A stretch of DNA of 64,000 bases, taken from Flavobacterium hankyongi. GTDB lineage: Bacteria; Bacteroidota; Bacteroidia; Flavobacteriales; Flavobacteriaceae. Positions 44,428 through 52,566 of this stretch are shown in pieces. The translations under genes and the position numbers were made by a program. The notes below the pieces were generated by a model that searched no databases, was not told the DNA's origin, and saw nothing but the letters and a program-made list of their open reading frames with translations. Within the stretch, counting starts at the first letter, position 1. Each line of letters begins with the position of its first letter. The stretch covers positions 2,666,001-2,730,000 of the forward strand of contig NZ_CP085725.1 of NCBI RefSeq assembly GCF_036840915.1, read 5' to 3'.

Positions 44428-45981
44428 ATGTCAACAATAGCTCAACAATTCGGAATGACCGAAGCATTAAAAGCATTAGGAATTAAAGAAATTAACGACG
44501 GAACTTCAACAGGTTCAAATAGTTTTTCTTCGGGAGAAATTATTGAAAGTTATTCACCAGTTGATGGTCAATTAATTGGAAAAGTAAAAACAACTACGCG
44601 TGCAGACTACGAAAAAGTAATAAAAAGTGCTGAAGAAGCTTTCAAAGTTTTCAGAGCAATGCCAGCACCACAACGTGGAGAAATTGTACGTCAGTTTGGA
44701 AATAAATTAAGAGAATTAAAAGAACCTCTTGGGAAATTAGTTTCTTACGAAATGGGGAAATCTTTACAAGAAGGTTACGGTGAAGTTCAAGAAATGATAG
44801 ACATCTGTGATTTCGCAGTTGGTTTATCGCGTCAATTAAACGGACAAGTTATTCCATCTGAGCGTCCAGGTCACGTTATGCGTGAGCAATGGCACCCAAT
44901 CGGAATTGTTGGAATCATTTCTGCTTTCAACTTCCCAGTAGCGGTTTGGTCTTGGAATACAGCTTTAGCATGGATTTGTGGTGACGTTTGTGTATGGAAA
45001 GGTTCTGAAAAAGCACCAATTTGTACTATCGCTTGTCAAAACATTATTGCTGAAGTATTAAAAGCAAATAATTTACCAGAAGGAATTTCTTGTATTGTAA
45101 ACGGAGATTATAAAGTAGGTGAAATGATTACTACAGATACTAGAATTCCATTAGTTTCTGCTACAGGTTCTACAAGAATGGGAAGAATCGTGGGTGCTAA
45201 AGTAGCAGAGCGTTTCGGAAAATCTTTATTAGAGTTAGGTGGAAACAATGCAATCATTATCACACCAACTGCCGATTTAAAAGTTGTGGTTCCGGGAGCA
45301 GTTTTCGGAGCGGTTGGTACAGCTGGACAAAGATGTACATCTACTCGTAGATTAATTATCCACGAATCAGTATATGATACTGTTCGTGACGCTATTGTTG
45401 GTGCGTATGGACAAATCAAAATTGGTAATCCATTAGATGAAAAAAACCATGTTGGTCCACTTATCGATACAGATGCAGTAAATACTTACTTAGCGGCAAT
45501 TGAAAAAGCAAAAGCTGAAGGAGGAAAAGTATTAGTTGAAGGAGGTGTTTTAACTGGCGAAGGATACGAATCAGGATGTTATGTAAAACCAGCTATCATT
45601 GAAGCAGAAAATCATTTTGAAATTGTACAACACGAAACATTTGCGCCAATTTTATATTTAATGAAATATAGTGGTGAAGTTGAAAATGCTATTGAATTAC
45701 AAAATGGTGTTGCTCAAGGTTTATCATCATCAATAATGACAAACAGCATGAAAGAGGCAGAAAAATTCTTGTCATTCGCAGGTTCTGACTGTGGTATCGC
45801 TAACGTAAACATCGGAACTTCTGGTGCAGAAATTGGTGGTGCTTTTGGTGGTGAAAAAGAAACTGGTGGAGGACGTGAGTCGGGATCAGATGCTTGGAAA
45901 GTATACATGAGAAGACAAACAAATACAGTGAACTATTCAGATCAATTGCCTTTAGCACAGGGAATTAAATTTGATTTGTAA
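44428..45981 (+). CDS. ALDH7-type aldehyde dehydrogenase
   Basis: A 517-aa NAD-dependent dehydrogenase from ATG 44428 (MSTIAQQFGMTEAL); 35 upstream codons are leader that contains the promoter. The catalytic Cys303 is in GTAGQRCTSTRRL, the general-base Glu in LLELGGNNA, and the NAD-binding loop in VSATGSTRMG. The GQRCTSTRRL form and NAIII block fit the ALDH7 (antiquitin, alpha-aminoadipate semialdehyde dehydrogenase) group, suggesting a role in lysine breakdown. The neighbouring kynurenine enzyme could instead hint at another semialdehyde. The substrate is therefore uncertain. Confidence 0.88.
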   Translation: MSTIAQQFGMTEALKALGIKEINDGTSTGSNSFSSGEIIESYSPVDGQLIGKVKTTTRADYEKVIKSAEEAFKVFRAMPAPQRGEIVRQFGNKLRELKEPLGKLVSYEMGKSLQEGYGEVQEMIDICDFAVGLSRQLNGQVIPSERPGHVMREQWHPIGIVGIISAFNFPVAVWSWNTALAWICGDVCVWKGSEKAPICTIACQNIIAEVLKANNLPEGISCIVNGDYKVGEMITTDTRIPLVSATGSTRMGRIVGAKVAERFGKSLLELGGNNAIIITPTADLKVVVPGAVFGAVGTAGQRCTSTRRLIIHESVYDTVRDAIVGAYGQIKIGNPLDEKNHVGPLIDTDAVNTYLAAIEKAKAEGGKVLVEGGVLTGEGYESGCYVKPAIIEAENHFEIVQHETFAPILYLMKYSGEVENAIELQNGVAQGLSSSIMTNSMKEAEKFLSFAGSDCGIANVNIGTSGAEIGGAFGGEKETGGGRESGSDAWKVYMRRQTNTVNYSDQLPLAQGIKFDL

Positions 45982-46004
45982 TATAGAAATCATACATTAT
46001 ATCT

Positions 46005-46034
46005 AAAAGCAACCTGAAAAGGTTGCTTTTTTTA
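46005..46034 (+). terminator. Terminator after the aldehyde dehydrogenase gene
   Basis: A 10-bp stem AAAAGCAACC/GGTTGCTTTT with a 6-nt loop and a T run. Confidence 0.9.
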
Positions 46035-46037
46035 TTT

Positions 46038-46328
46038 TCTAAGTTTAAAGCTATCTTTTTTGAAATAAAAAAGTCATTCGTCGAGTTTAGAAACCTTTAA
46101 TCGAAAACTCAACATAAAAACATTTTTTGTTTAACGAAATGATTAATTTAGTTCTGTAAAACAAATACCACAACCCAATTTTTGGAAATCTATTCTAAAA
46201 AAACAGAATAAAATTGCGGCATGGGAATGCATTAGTTTTCACAATTTACATCTGTTAGGCTACAAACACTTCTTTTTAGAATAGAGTAATTTTCAACCTT
46301 TTTATTTTACTAATCAAAGAAATAGACT
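46038..46328. other. Gene-free leader region of the T9SS type A gene
   Basis: About 290 nt with no reading frame of note. It must hold the promoter of the next gene, but no TAnnTTTG box at a suitable distance stands out. No stable hairpin was found. Confidence 0.4.
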
Positions 46329-49300
46329 ATGAGAAAAATTACTTTCTTTCTAGTATTGCTATGTGGTATTTTTTTGGGTTATGGTCAAGATTGTAGTATC
46401 CAAAAAATATTGTCAAACGATATTTCAATATGCTCAGGGCAAGGAACAACAATATCATTATTTAGCAGTGAATCAGGTGTTTCATATCAACTTAGAGATG
46501 CCTCAAATAATCCAGTAGGTCTTCCAGTTGTTGGGAACGGTGGTACTATTAATTTTTCAGCATCACCTATAACAACAACTACATACAATGTGAAAGCGAC
46601 TTTATGCCCTTCAGCTTATCTTGATACAGTAACCGTAGCAGTTTTTCAACCTTCTTTAGGAGGAACCGTAACAGTTTCTGCAGTTGGTGTAACTCCTCTT
46701 GTAACTGTAAATACAATATGCCATTTAGGAAGTGGTTGGTTGTATTTAAGTGGTCATACAGGAAGTGTTATTCGTTGGGAGAGTTCAATAGATGGCGGAA
46801 ATACATGGGCAGCAATTTCAAACACAGCAGCGAGTTATAATTATATAGCTTTAAATGATACAACCATTTTTAGAGCAGTTGTTCAAAACGGGACGTGTGG
46901 AATTGCCTATTCAAGTACTTCTGTAGTAGTCGTAATACCTAATATAAAGCCTACTGTGGTAGCGATGCCAGGAACAATTTGTGCCGGCGAAAGTTCAACA
47001 TTAACGGCATTAAGTGGTTATGCAACAAGTCAAGGAGTGGCAACTGGTGGTGCATTTAGTTATGCTAATCCTGAAGGTTGGGAAGTTGATGGAAATACTA
47101 ATGGATTGAATGCAGGTGGTAGTAATGTAAAACCAACTGGTTTTAGATTAACAACTTCAAATTCAGGAACATATTCAGGAACAACATATACATCAACAGG
47201 AAAATTTGCTATAGCACACGGAGCAATTGATTCAGAGCTTGAAACACCAATATTCAACAGTTTTGGATTGGCTACATTTACAATTCAATTTAACCATGCT
47301 TTTAATTTAACAACTGGTGCTACCGCAAAGGTTTGGTTATCTCTTGATGGAGGCAATACATATAATATCCTTTTATCAAGTTATACAGGGGCTATGATTA
47401 GAACTCCATACAATAACTTTCCTCAAGAAATTATTAACCTGAATAATTATATAGGACAACCTAATTTGAGAGTGAAATTTAGTTTTCATGGATTGTTGAA
47501 CAGTTCATGGGCAATTGATAATATAGGGATTCCTCAAACGCCAACAGGCCTAACAACGCAATGGCTCGATCAAAATGGTAATGTTTTGGTGTCTACAAGT
47601 TCTGTAAGTTCAGTAATGATAGTAACTCCTCCAGTTACAACTACCTATTATGTGGTTTCATATATTAATGGGTGTACAAGTTATGGACCAGAAGGGACAG
47701 CAGAAATAAAAGTTACAGTTAGACCAAGACCAACTGCATCTATAGGTTCTTCGCAGATTGTTTGCTTAGGTGACAGTGCTTCTTTAAGTATTGCACTTAC
47801 TGGAACTGCTCCATGGAATATTACTTATACTAATGGTTCAACAAGTACAACAGTTACCACATCAAGTAATCCGTATAATTTTGTAGTACCTAATTTACTT
47901 GCAAATGTTACTTATTCTGTAACAGCACTAAGTGATAAAAATTGTACTGCTAAACCAGCAGATTTGGTAGGAAGTGCTGTCTTATCTGTATTGAATGGAA
48001 CAAAAGGTCTTTGGACAGGAGTTCAAAGTACAGATTGGTTTGATTGTAAAAATTGGGCAGGTGGTGTGCCAACTACGGTTGATGACGCTGTGATTCCTAA
48101 TGGTAGTGTGAGAATGCCTATAATTGATAGAAATAGTATTTATGCTCCAGAAGATAAAATTGCTATTTGTAGAGATTTAATAATAGGAAATACTGCTTCT
48201 CTTACTATGTTAGGCACTTCTTTATTACATGTTAAAAGAGATTGGAAAAATAGCGGTGCTTTCACTCCAGGTCAAGGTACGGTAACGTTTAACGGAGAAG
48301 GAATTAATCAAGTGCAATTGATAAATTCGGGGATAAAGTTAAATGAGACATTTTATAATCTTACCTTGAATAGCTTGGATAATGCTAAAGGAATTAATTT
48401 ATCTAACAACTTTCAATTAACAGTAGCTAATCTACTAACATTAACTAGCGGAATTTTAAGATTAACAGACGAAGCTCAATTAGTACAGTTAGGTGATGTG
48501 GTAAACCCAATTGAAGGGACTGGTAAACTTTTAAGAGATCAACAAGGGAAGAAAAGTAGTTTTCATTATAATTATTGGTCTTCACCAGTTAGTTTGGATG
48601 GAATAAATTACACTGTGTCAGGTGTTTTAAGAGATGGAACAGATGCTACGACAAATCCATACAATCCGGGAATAATTTCTTTTGGAGATGCTGCTACTTA
48701 TGCTGATGGAGTAATTTCTAATCCAATTAAAATTAGCAATAGATGGATTCATAAGTTTACTTTAGCTAGTACAAATTATTATTCTTGGCAAAGAGTAGGC
48801 AGCACTGGAAATATAAAAATTGGAGAAGGATATACTATGAAAGGTGTAACAGGAACTGCTACGGTTTCAGATATCCAAAACTATGTGTATTCGGGAAAAC
48901 CTAATAATGGAATTATAAATTTATCCATAGGTTTAAACCAAAGTTATTTAATAGGGAATCCTTATGTTTCTGCACTAGATGCTAATGAGTTTATTTTAGA
49001 TAATATGAGAGACAGTGGGGGGAGAGCTTCAGGAAATAGATTTAATGGAGCCTTGTATTTCTATGATAATTTTGCAGGTAATTCTCACTACTTAGCTAAT
49101 TACGTGGCAGGTTATGCAACTTATACATTAATGGGTGGTGTTGTCGCTATTTCTAATGATCCAATGATTAATAATAATGGTTCAGGAGGCATAAAAGTAC
49201 CTCAAAGATACATTCCAGTAGGACAGGCCTTTTTTATTAATTCTAATGTTGACCCTGGCTTGATAGCAAATAATCCAAATTTAGCTGGAGCGATTACCGG

Positions 49301-50087
49301 AGGAAGTATTATATTTAAAAATTCACAAAGAACCTTCAAAACAGAAGCATCAGGTCAATCAGTATTTTTCAAATCATCAAATAATAGTTCTAATCAAGTT
49401 ATAGAAGATGTTAGGCCAAAAATTAGATTACAGTATGATTCACCGTCAAATATGTATAGACAATTATTAATTGGTGCAGATGCAAATGCAACTATGCAAT
49501 ATGATTTTGGATTTGATGCAGTGATGGTCGATGTTAATCCAGATGACATATATTGGAGTCTTAGTGGAGCAAAACTGGTAATTCAAGCCGTTCCTGATTT
49601 TAATAGTAGTCAAGTAATACCATTGGCTTTAAAAATTACAAATCAAGGGAATAATGTTATCAAAATAGCTTCCTTAGAAAACATTGCTGCAGATCAAGAA
49701 ATTTATCTTTTTGATGAAGTAACCAGAGTGTACCACAATTTAAGAAGTGCAGATTTTTCTATAGCTCTTCCTGCAGGGGAATATAATAATAGATTTTCAA
49801 TTCGTTTTAGTAATCAGGCTCTTACTGTTGACGATTATGAGTTGGGCGAAGGAGTTGCGGTTTTTTATAGTGATGATTATTTAAAAATAAAAAATCAGCG
49901 TTATGATGTTAGAGTAGAAAATGTACAATTGTTTTCAATACTTGGGCAAAAAGTTTTCGAACAAAAAATAACAAATCAGGATCAAACCAATATGCAGTTT
50001 TCTGTGAGTGGATTAAGTTCAGGTACTTATATTGTAAAAACTAAAACGGATAATGGAATATTGAGCAAAAAAATAATTATAGAATAA
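46329..50087 (+). CDS. Large T9SS type A surface or secreted protein
   Basis: A 1252-aa protein with a signal peptide (FFLVLLCGIFLGYGQ). Residues 25-215 are Ig-like strands. Residues about 230-405 look like a lectin-type beta sandwich (FNSFGLATFTIQFNHAFN, FHGLLNSSWAIDNIGI). Residues 465-560 form another Ig-like module. From about 565, GLWTGVQSTDWFDCKNWAGG opens a region with a beta-helix look. The end (about 1180-1252) is a type A sorting domain: VQLFSILGQKVFEQ, SGLSSGTYIVK and a final KKIIIE. It should be exported by T9SS and linked to the surface or released. No enzymatic motif is seen, so adhesion or a matrix role is likely. Confidence 0.88.
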   Translation: MRKITFFLVLLCGIFLGYGQDCSIQKILSNDISICSGQGTTISLFSSESGVSYQLRDASNNPVGLPVVGNGGTINFSASPITTTTYNVKATLCPSAYLDTVTVAVFQPSLGGTVTVSAVGVTPLVTVNTICHLGSGWLYLSGHTGSVIRWESSIDGGNTWAAISNTAASYNYIALNDTTIFRAVVQNGTCGIAYSSTSVVVVIPNIKPTVVAMPGTICAGESSTLTALSGYATSQGVATGGAFSYANPEGWEVDGNTNGLNAGGSNVKPTGFRLTTSNSGTYSGTTYTSTGKFAIAHGAIDSELETPIFNSFGLATFTIQFNHAFNLTTGATAKVWLSLDGGNTYNILLSSYTGAMIRTPYNNFPQEIINLNNYIGQPNLRVKFSFHGLLNSSWAIDNIGIPQTPTGLTTQWLDQNGNVLVSTSSVSSVMIVTPPVTTTYYVVSYINGCTSYGPEGTAEIKVTVRPRPTASIGSSQIVCLGDSASLSIALTGTAPWNITYTNGSTSTTVTTSSNPYNFVVPNLLANVTYSVTALSDKNCTAKPADLVGSAVLSVLNGTKGLWTGVQSTDWFDCKNWAGGVPTTVDDAVIPNGSVRMPIIDRNSIYAPEDKIAICRDLIIGNTASLTMLGTSLLHVKRDWKNSGAFTPGQGTVTFNGEGINQVQLINSGIKLNETFYNLTLNSLDNAKGINLSNNFQLTVANLLTLTSGILRLTDEAQLVQLGDVVNPIEGTGKLLRDQQGKKSSFHYNYWSSPVSLDGINYTVSGVLRDGTDATTNPYNPGIISFGDAATYADGVISNPIKISNRWIHKFTLASTNYYSWQRVGSTGNIKIGEGYTMKGVTGTATVSDIQNYVYSGKPNNGIINLSIGLNQSYLIGNPYVSALDANEFILDNMRDSGGRASGNRFNGALYFYDNFAGNSHYLANYVAGYATYTLMGGVVAISNDPMINNNGSGGIKVPQRYIPVGQAFFINSNVDPGLIANNPNLAGAITGGSIIFKNSQRTFKTEASGQSVFFKSSNNSSNQVIEDVRPKIRLQYDSPSNMYRQLLIGADANATMQYDFGFDAVMVDVNPDDIYWSLSGAKLVIQAVPDFNSSQVIPLALKITNQGNNVIKIASLENIAADQEIYLFDEVTRVYHNLRSADFSIALPAGEYNNRFSIRFSNQALTVDDYELGEGVAVFYSDDYLKIKNQRYDVRVENVQLFSILGQKVFEQKITNQDQTNMQFSVSGLSSGTYIVKTKTDNGILSKKIIIE

Positions 50088-50116
50088 GTAACACGATTAT
50101 AAATTTGGGTTTAAAA

Positions 50117-50146
50117 AAAAGCGACACCTTTTAAGGTGTCGCTTTT
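50117..50146. terminator. Terminator after the T9SS type A gene
   Basis: A long palindrome AAAAGCGACACCTT/AAGGTGTCGCTTTT, with A and T runs on its two sides. It directly precedes repeat copy B. Confidence 0.85.
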
Positions 50147-50152
50147 GCGCTA

Positions 50153-50214
50153 GGGATAGAGGCAAGTACCTTGTGCAGCTGATAGCCCGACCATGCCTTG
50201 GGCGTGGGAACGCC
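50153..50214 (+). repeat. GC-rich dispersed repeat, copy B
   Basis: It has the same blocks in the same order as 11219-11285: GGGAT with a purine-rich stretch, AAGTACC, AGCCCGACC, then a GCC-rich block and GGCGTGGG. It ends one base before the stop codon of the phnA-like gene (50216). Confidence 0.7.
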
Positions 50215-50215
50215 A

Positions 50216-50788
50216 TTATTTTGTTTTTTTAACGTATTGTGTCAATATTACGATGTGTTGTCCTTCAACTCTGCCTTCAATTTGGTCAGGATTATCCCAA
50301 ACAAGCTTAATGTTGTGAACAGCAGCACCACGTTTGGCAGTAAAATTTGCTCCTTTTACATCAAGGTCTTTAATTAAAACTACTGAATCGCCATCTAGCA
50401 GAATATTTCCGTTGGAGTCTTTGTGAATTATCTTTCCTTCATCATCATTGTCTTCACCAGTCGCTTTTGCCCATTCTAAAGCCTCTTCGTCTAGATACAT
50501 CATATCTAATAAATCATTCTTTTTTAAACGGGTTAGCATACGCCATGAAACAATTTGAACAGGAAGATTTTCATTCCACATACTATCAGAAAGGCAATGC
50601 CAATGATTTGCATCTGTAGTTTCAGGGTTTTCAATTTGATTGATACATGTTGTACAGGCTAAAATTGATTGTTCCAAACTTTCGGTTGCGTTTGGAGCAA
50701 CATTAAAGACTTTTAAATCGTGCTGATTACCACACAATTCACAAGAAGAATTACTTCTGTCTTTTAATTTTTTTTCAATAACACTCAT
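50216..50788 (-). CDS. PhnA-domain protein (YjdM-like)
   Basis: A 190-aa cytoplasmic protein. Residues 15-50 form a zinc ribbon with CELC and CTTC. The C-terminal 70 residues are the PhnA domain: LLDGDSVVLIKDLDVKGANF, KRGAAVHNIKLVW and a final HIVILTQYVKK. The family name comes from the phosphonate operon, but the true function is unknown and no phosphonate gene is nearby. It is followed, toward lower positions, by a GC-rich repeat. The gene at 50797-51294 stands 8 nt upstream on the same strand, so the two may be co-transcribed. Confidence 0.9.
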   Translation of the reverse strand: MSVIEKKLKDRSNSSCELCGNQHDLKVFNVAPNATESLEQSILACTTCINQIENPETTDANHWHCLSDSMWNENLPVQIVSWRMLTRLKKNDLLDMMYLDEEALEWAKATGEDNDDEGKIIHKDSNGNILLDGDSVVLIKDLDVKGANFTAKRGAAVHNIKLVWDNPDQIEGRVEGQHIVILTQYVKKTK

Positions 50789-50796
50789 CTCAGGTA

Positions 50797-51294
50797 TTAT
50801 AAGTTAAATGACATTCCAACGCTTGCGTTGAATTGATTGTTATAGTGGCCATAAAGACCAGGGGTTGAATCGTATTTGGCGATTGGAAGAGCAAATTCAG
50901 TATATACACCAAAACCATCTGTAAAGAAATATCTTGCACCTAAGTGTGCTCCAAAATTTCTTAGACCTAAGTCTAAACCAGGATAAACATCAAATTTTTC
51001 ATCTACGTTTATTACATTTCCTAGATTGGCATTAAAACGAGCTCTAATATCTGCTCTGTCTCCAAATTTAGGCTTTTCATCTAAGATCTTGTTTGCTGAC
51101 AACATATAAGTTGCCTGAAAACCAAAGGACATGTTTTCTCCAATCCCGAAATCAACAGTTGACGTTATTCCAGTACCACCATCTTGTATGTTAGCTCCAA
51201 CTTGAAACTTAGTGTCTCCTTTTCCCTTATATGCTTGTGCGTTAACAAAAAAAGCTGAAACAAGTAGTGAAACTATAAAAAGTATCTTTTTCAT
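50797..51294 (-). CDS. Small outer-membrane barrel protein (DUF6646-like)
   Basis: A 165-aa protein from ATG 51294 (MKKILFIVSLLVSAFFVNAQ), a clear signal peptide; a 7-codon upstream extension is less likely. The mature part is eight or so amphipathic strands and ends in VGMSFNL. AYKGKGDTKFQVGANIQDGG opens it, which I associate with the DUF6646 family. It is probably an eight-stranded outer-membrane barrel. No partner or substrate can be named from sequence. Confidence 0.75.
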   Translation of the reverse strand: MKKILFIVSLLVSAFFVNAQAYKGKGDTKFQVGANIQDGGTGITSTVDFGIGENMSFGFQATYMLSANKILDEKPKFGDRADIRARFNANLGNVINVDEKFDVYPGLDLGLRNFGAHLGARYFFTDGFGVYTEFALPIAKYDSTPGLYGHYNNQFNASVGMSFNL

Positions 51295-51331
51295 TGTTAA
51301 ATAAATTTTGCGCAAATATACTAACTAAACT

Positions 51332-52057
51332 TTAATTTCTCCCCATTTCGTTTGGGTAGAGTTTATATACAGGATCGCTTTGCCAATACTCTTTAGAGTC
51401 AATATCCATTATAGTCAACGGCCCTTTAAATGCAGCTCCAGTATCAACGTTCCAAACATTGGCTTTATTTATTGGAATCATCTCATTTATTTGTGTTACA
51501 GGTGTGTGACCTATGTATATTTCTTTGTAAACAGAAAATCTTTTAGGATAAAATGGAGAGTCTTTTTTTATGGAAGGATCTAATGAAAGAGCCATTTCCC
51601 ATAAAGTCCTGTCCCAGTATAACATTCTTGGAAAATGTTCTGCAGTAACTCCCTTAAGATTTGTAAAACCAGCATGAACAAATAATCTATTTTGTTCATC
51701 AAGATGATAATTTTTTAACGACAAAAGAAATTCGATGTGACTTTCTTTTGTTTTTTGATTTACAGAAGCATAGGCTTTAACCGTTGATTCACCTCCGTGA
51801 TTATACCACATAGGGTTGTCATGATTGTTTTGTAACCAGTGTAAAACTAATTCGTCATGATTGCCACGTAAAAAAATACAATTTTTTTGTATCTTTAGAG
51901 AAATCATAAAATCCACTAGGTCAGGAGATTCACTCCACCCATCCAGATAATCGCCTAAGAAAATTAAAGTGTCTGTTTGTGATACGTTAGCTTTTTCCAG
52001 AACTTGTTTTAAAGCCCTGAGAGCACCATGGATATCACCAATAACGAGTGTTCTCAT
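51332..52057 (-). CDS. Metallophosphatase, serine/threonine phosphatase type
   Basis: A 241-aa protein from ATG 52057; the TTG one codon earlier is not needed. The metal-binding motifs of calcineurin-like phosphatases are all present: GDIHG (residues 7-11), GDYLDGW, RGNHDEL and a later VHAGFTN and GHTPV. This matches small PPP-type bacterial phosphatases such as PrpA/ApaH-like proteins, which act on phosphoproteins or dinucleotides. It follows no visible operon partner; the barrel gene downstream is 37 nt away. Confidence 0.9.
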   Translation of the reverse strand: MRTLVIGDIHGALRALKQVLEKANVSQTDTLIFLGDYLDGWSESPDLVDFMISLKIQKNCIFLRGNHDELVLHWLQNNHDNPMWYNHGGESTVKAYASVNQKTKESHIEFLLSLKNYHLDEQNRLFVHAGFTNLKGVTAEHFPRMLYWDRTLWEMALSLDPSIKKDSPFYPKRFSVYKEIYIGHTPVTQINEMIPINKANVWNVDTGAAFKGPLTIMDIDSKEYWQSDPVYKLYPNEMGRN

Positions 52058-52148
52058 CAAAAGAGTTTAGAAAATTAAATTTACGAAAAATGCATTAAAG
52101 AAAAATGCTTTTCTGGATCATTTTCTAAAAAAATATTTTAACAAAATA

Positions 52149-52163
52149 TACGGAAAAACCGTA
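52149..52163. promoter_or_regulatory. Candidate activator site TACGG-N5-CCGTA
   Basis: A perfect inverted repeat, TACGG (52149-52153), AAAAA, CCGTA (52159-52163). Its centre (52156) is about 42-44 nt before the predicted start site of the downstream promoter, the usual place for an activator. The two-component regulator encoded by this operon is the natural candidate to bind. The same arms with the same 5-nt spacing recur at 55325-55339. Confidence 0.5.
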
Positions 52164-52185
52164 AAATTTAAATTTCCAAGGGTTA

Positions 52186-52193
52186 TAATTTTG
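52186..52193 (+). promoter_or_regulatory. -7 box of the two-component operon
   Basis: TAATTTTG matches TAnnTTTG. No -33 TTTG is seen, which fits a promoter that depends on an activator at the upstream inverted repeat. The start would be near 52199, about 52 nt before the first ATG. Confidence 0.6.
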
Positions 52194-52250
52194 ATAAAAT
52201 TATAAATATAAACCCAAAGAAATTGTTAAATATTTTAAAACTGAAAAGTT

Positions 52251-52520
52251 ATGAAAAAGATCGTGTCACTTATAGTTCTTGTTGTTTTTGTAGCATCATG
52301 TTCGAATGATGAAAATGAAGAAATTCTTAATAATGAGATTAAGAAAATAGAAGCTAAGGCTGCTGCTTCAAAGTCTGATTATTTAGCTAAAGATGGTGAA
52401 GTTGTTTCATCTAGTACAGGTACTGATACACTTGCTCCACCACCGCCAATTTATTCTGACCCTAAAGGATTTTGTGAAGAATGTGATATTGATCCACCAA
52501 AAGGGGGAACAAAACCATAA
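52251..52520 (+). CDS. Small proline-rich lipoprotein
   Basis: An 89-aa protein with a lipoprotein signal (VVFVASCSND, Cys17). The mature part has a short charged helix (EEILNNEIKKIEAKAAA) and a tail with APPPPIYSDP and CEECD. I do not recognise a family. It is the first gene of the operon with the histidine kinase, 46 nt away, so it may be a target or an accessory sensor of the system. The two closely spaced cysteines near the C-terminus could form a disulfide or bind metal. Confidence 0.7.
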   Translation: MKKIVSLIVLVVFVASCSNDENEEILNNEIKKIEAKAAASKSDYLAKDGEVVSSSTGTDTLAPPPPIYSDPKGFCEECDIDPPKGGTKP

Positions 52521-52566
52521 TTCGTTAATTTTTATTTGAATATATATTGTAAGTTTGTGAGTATTT

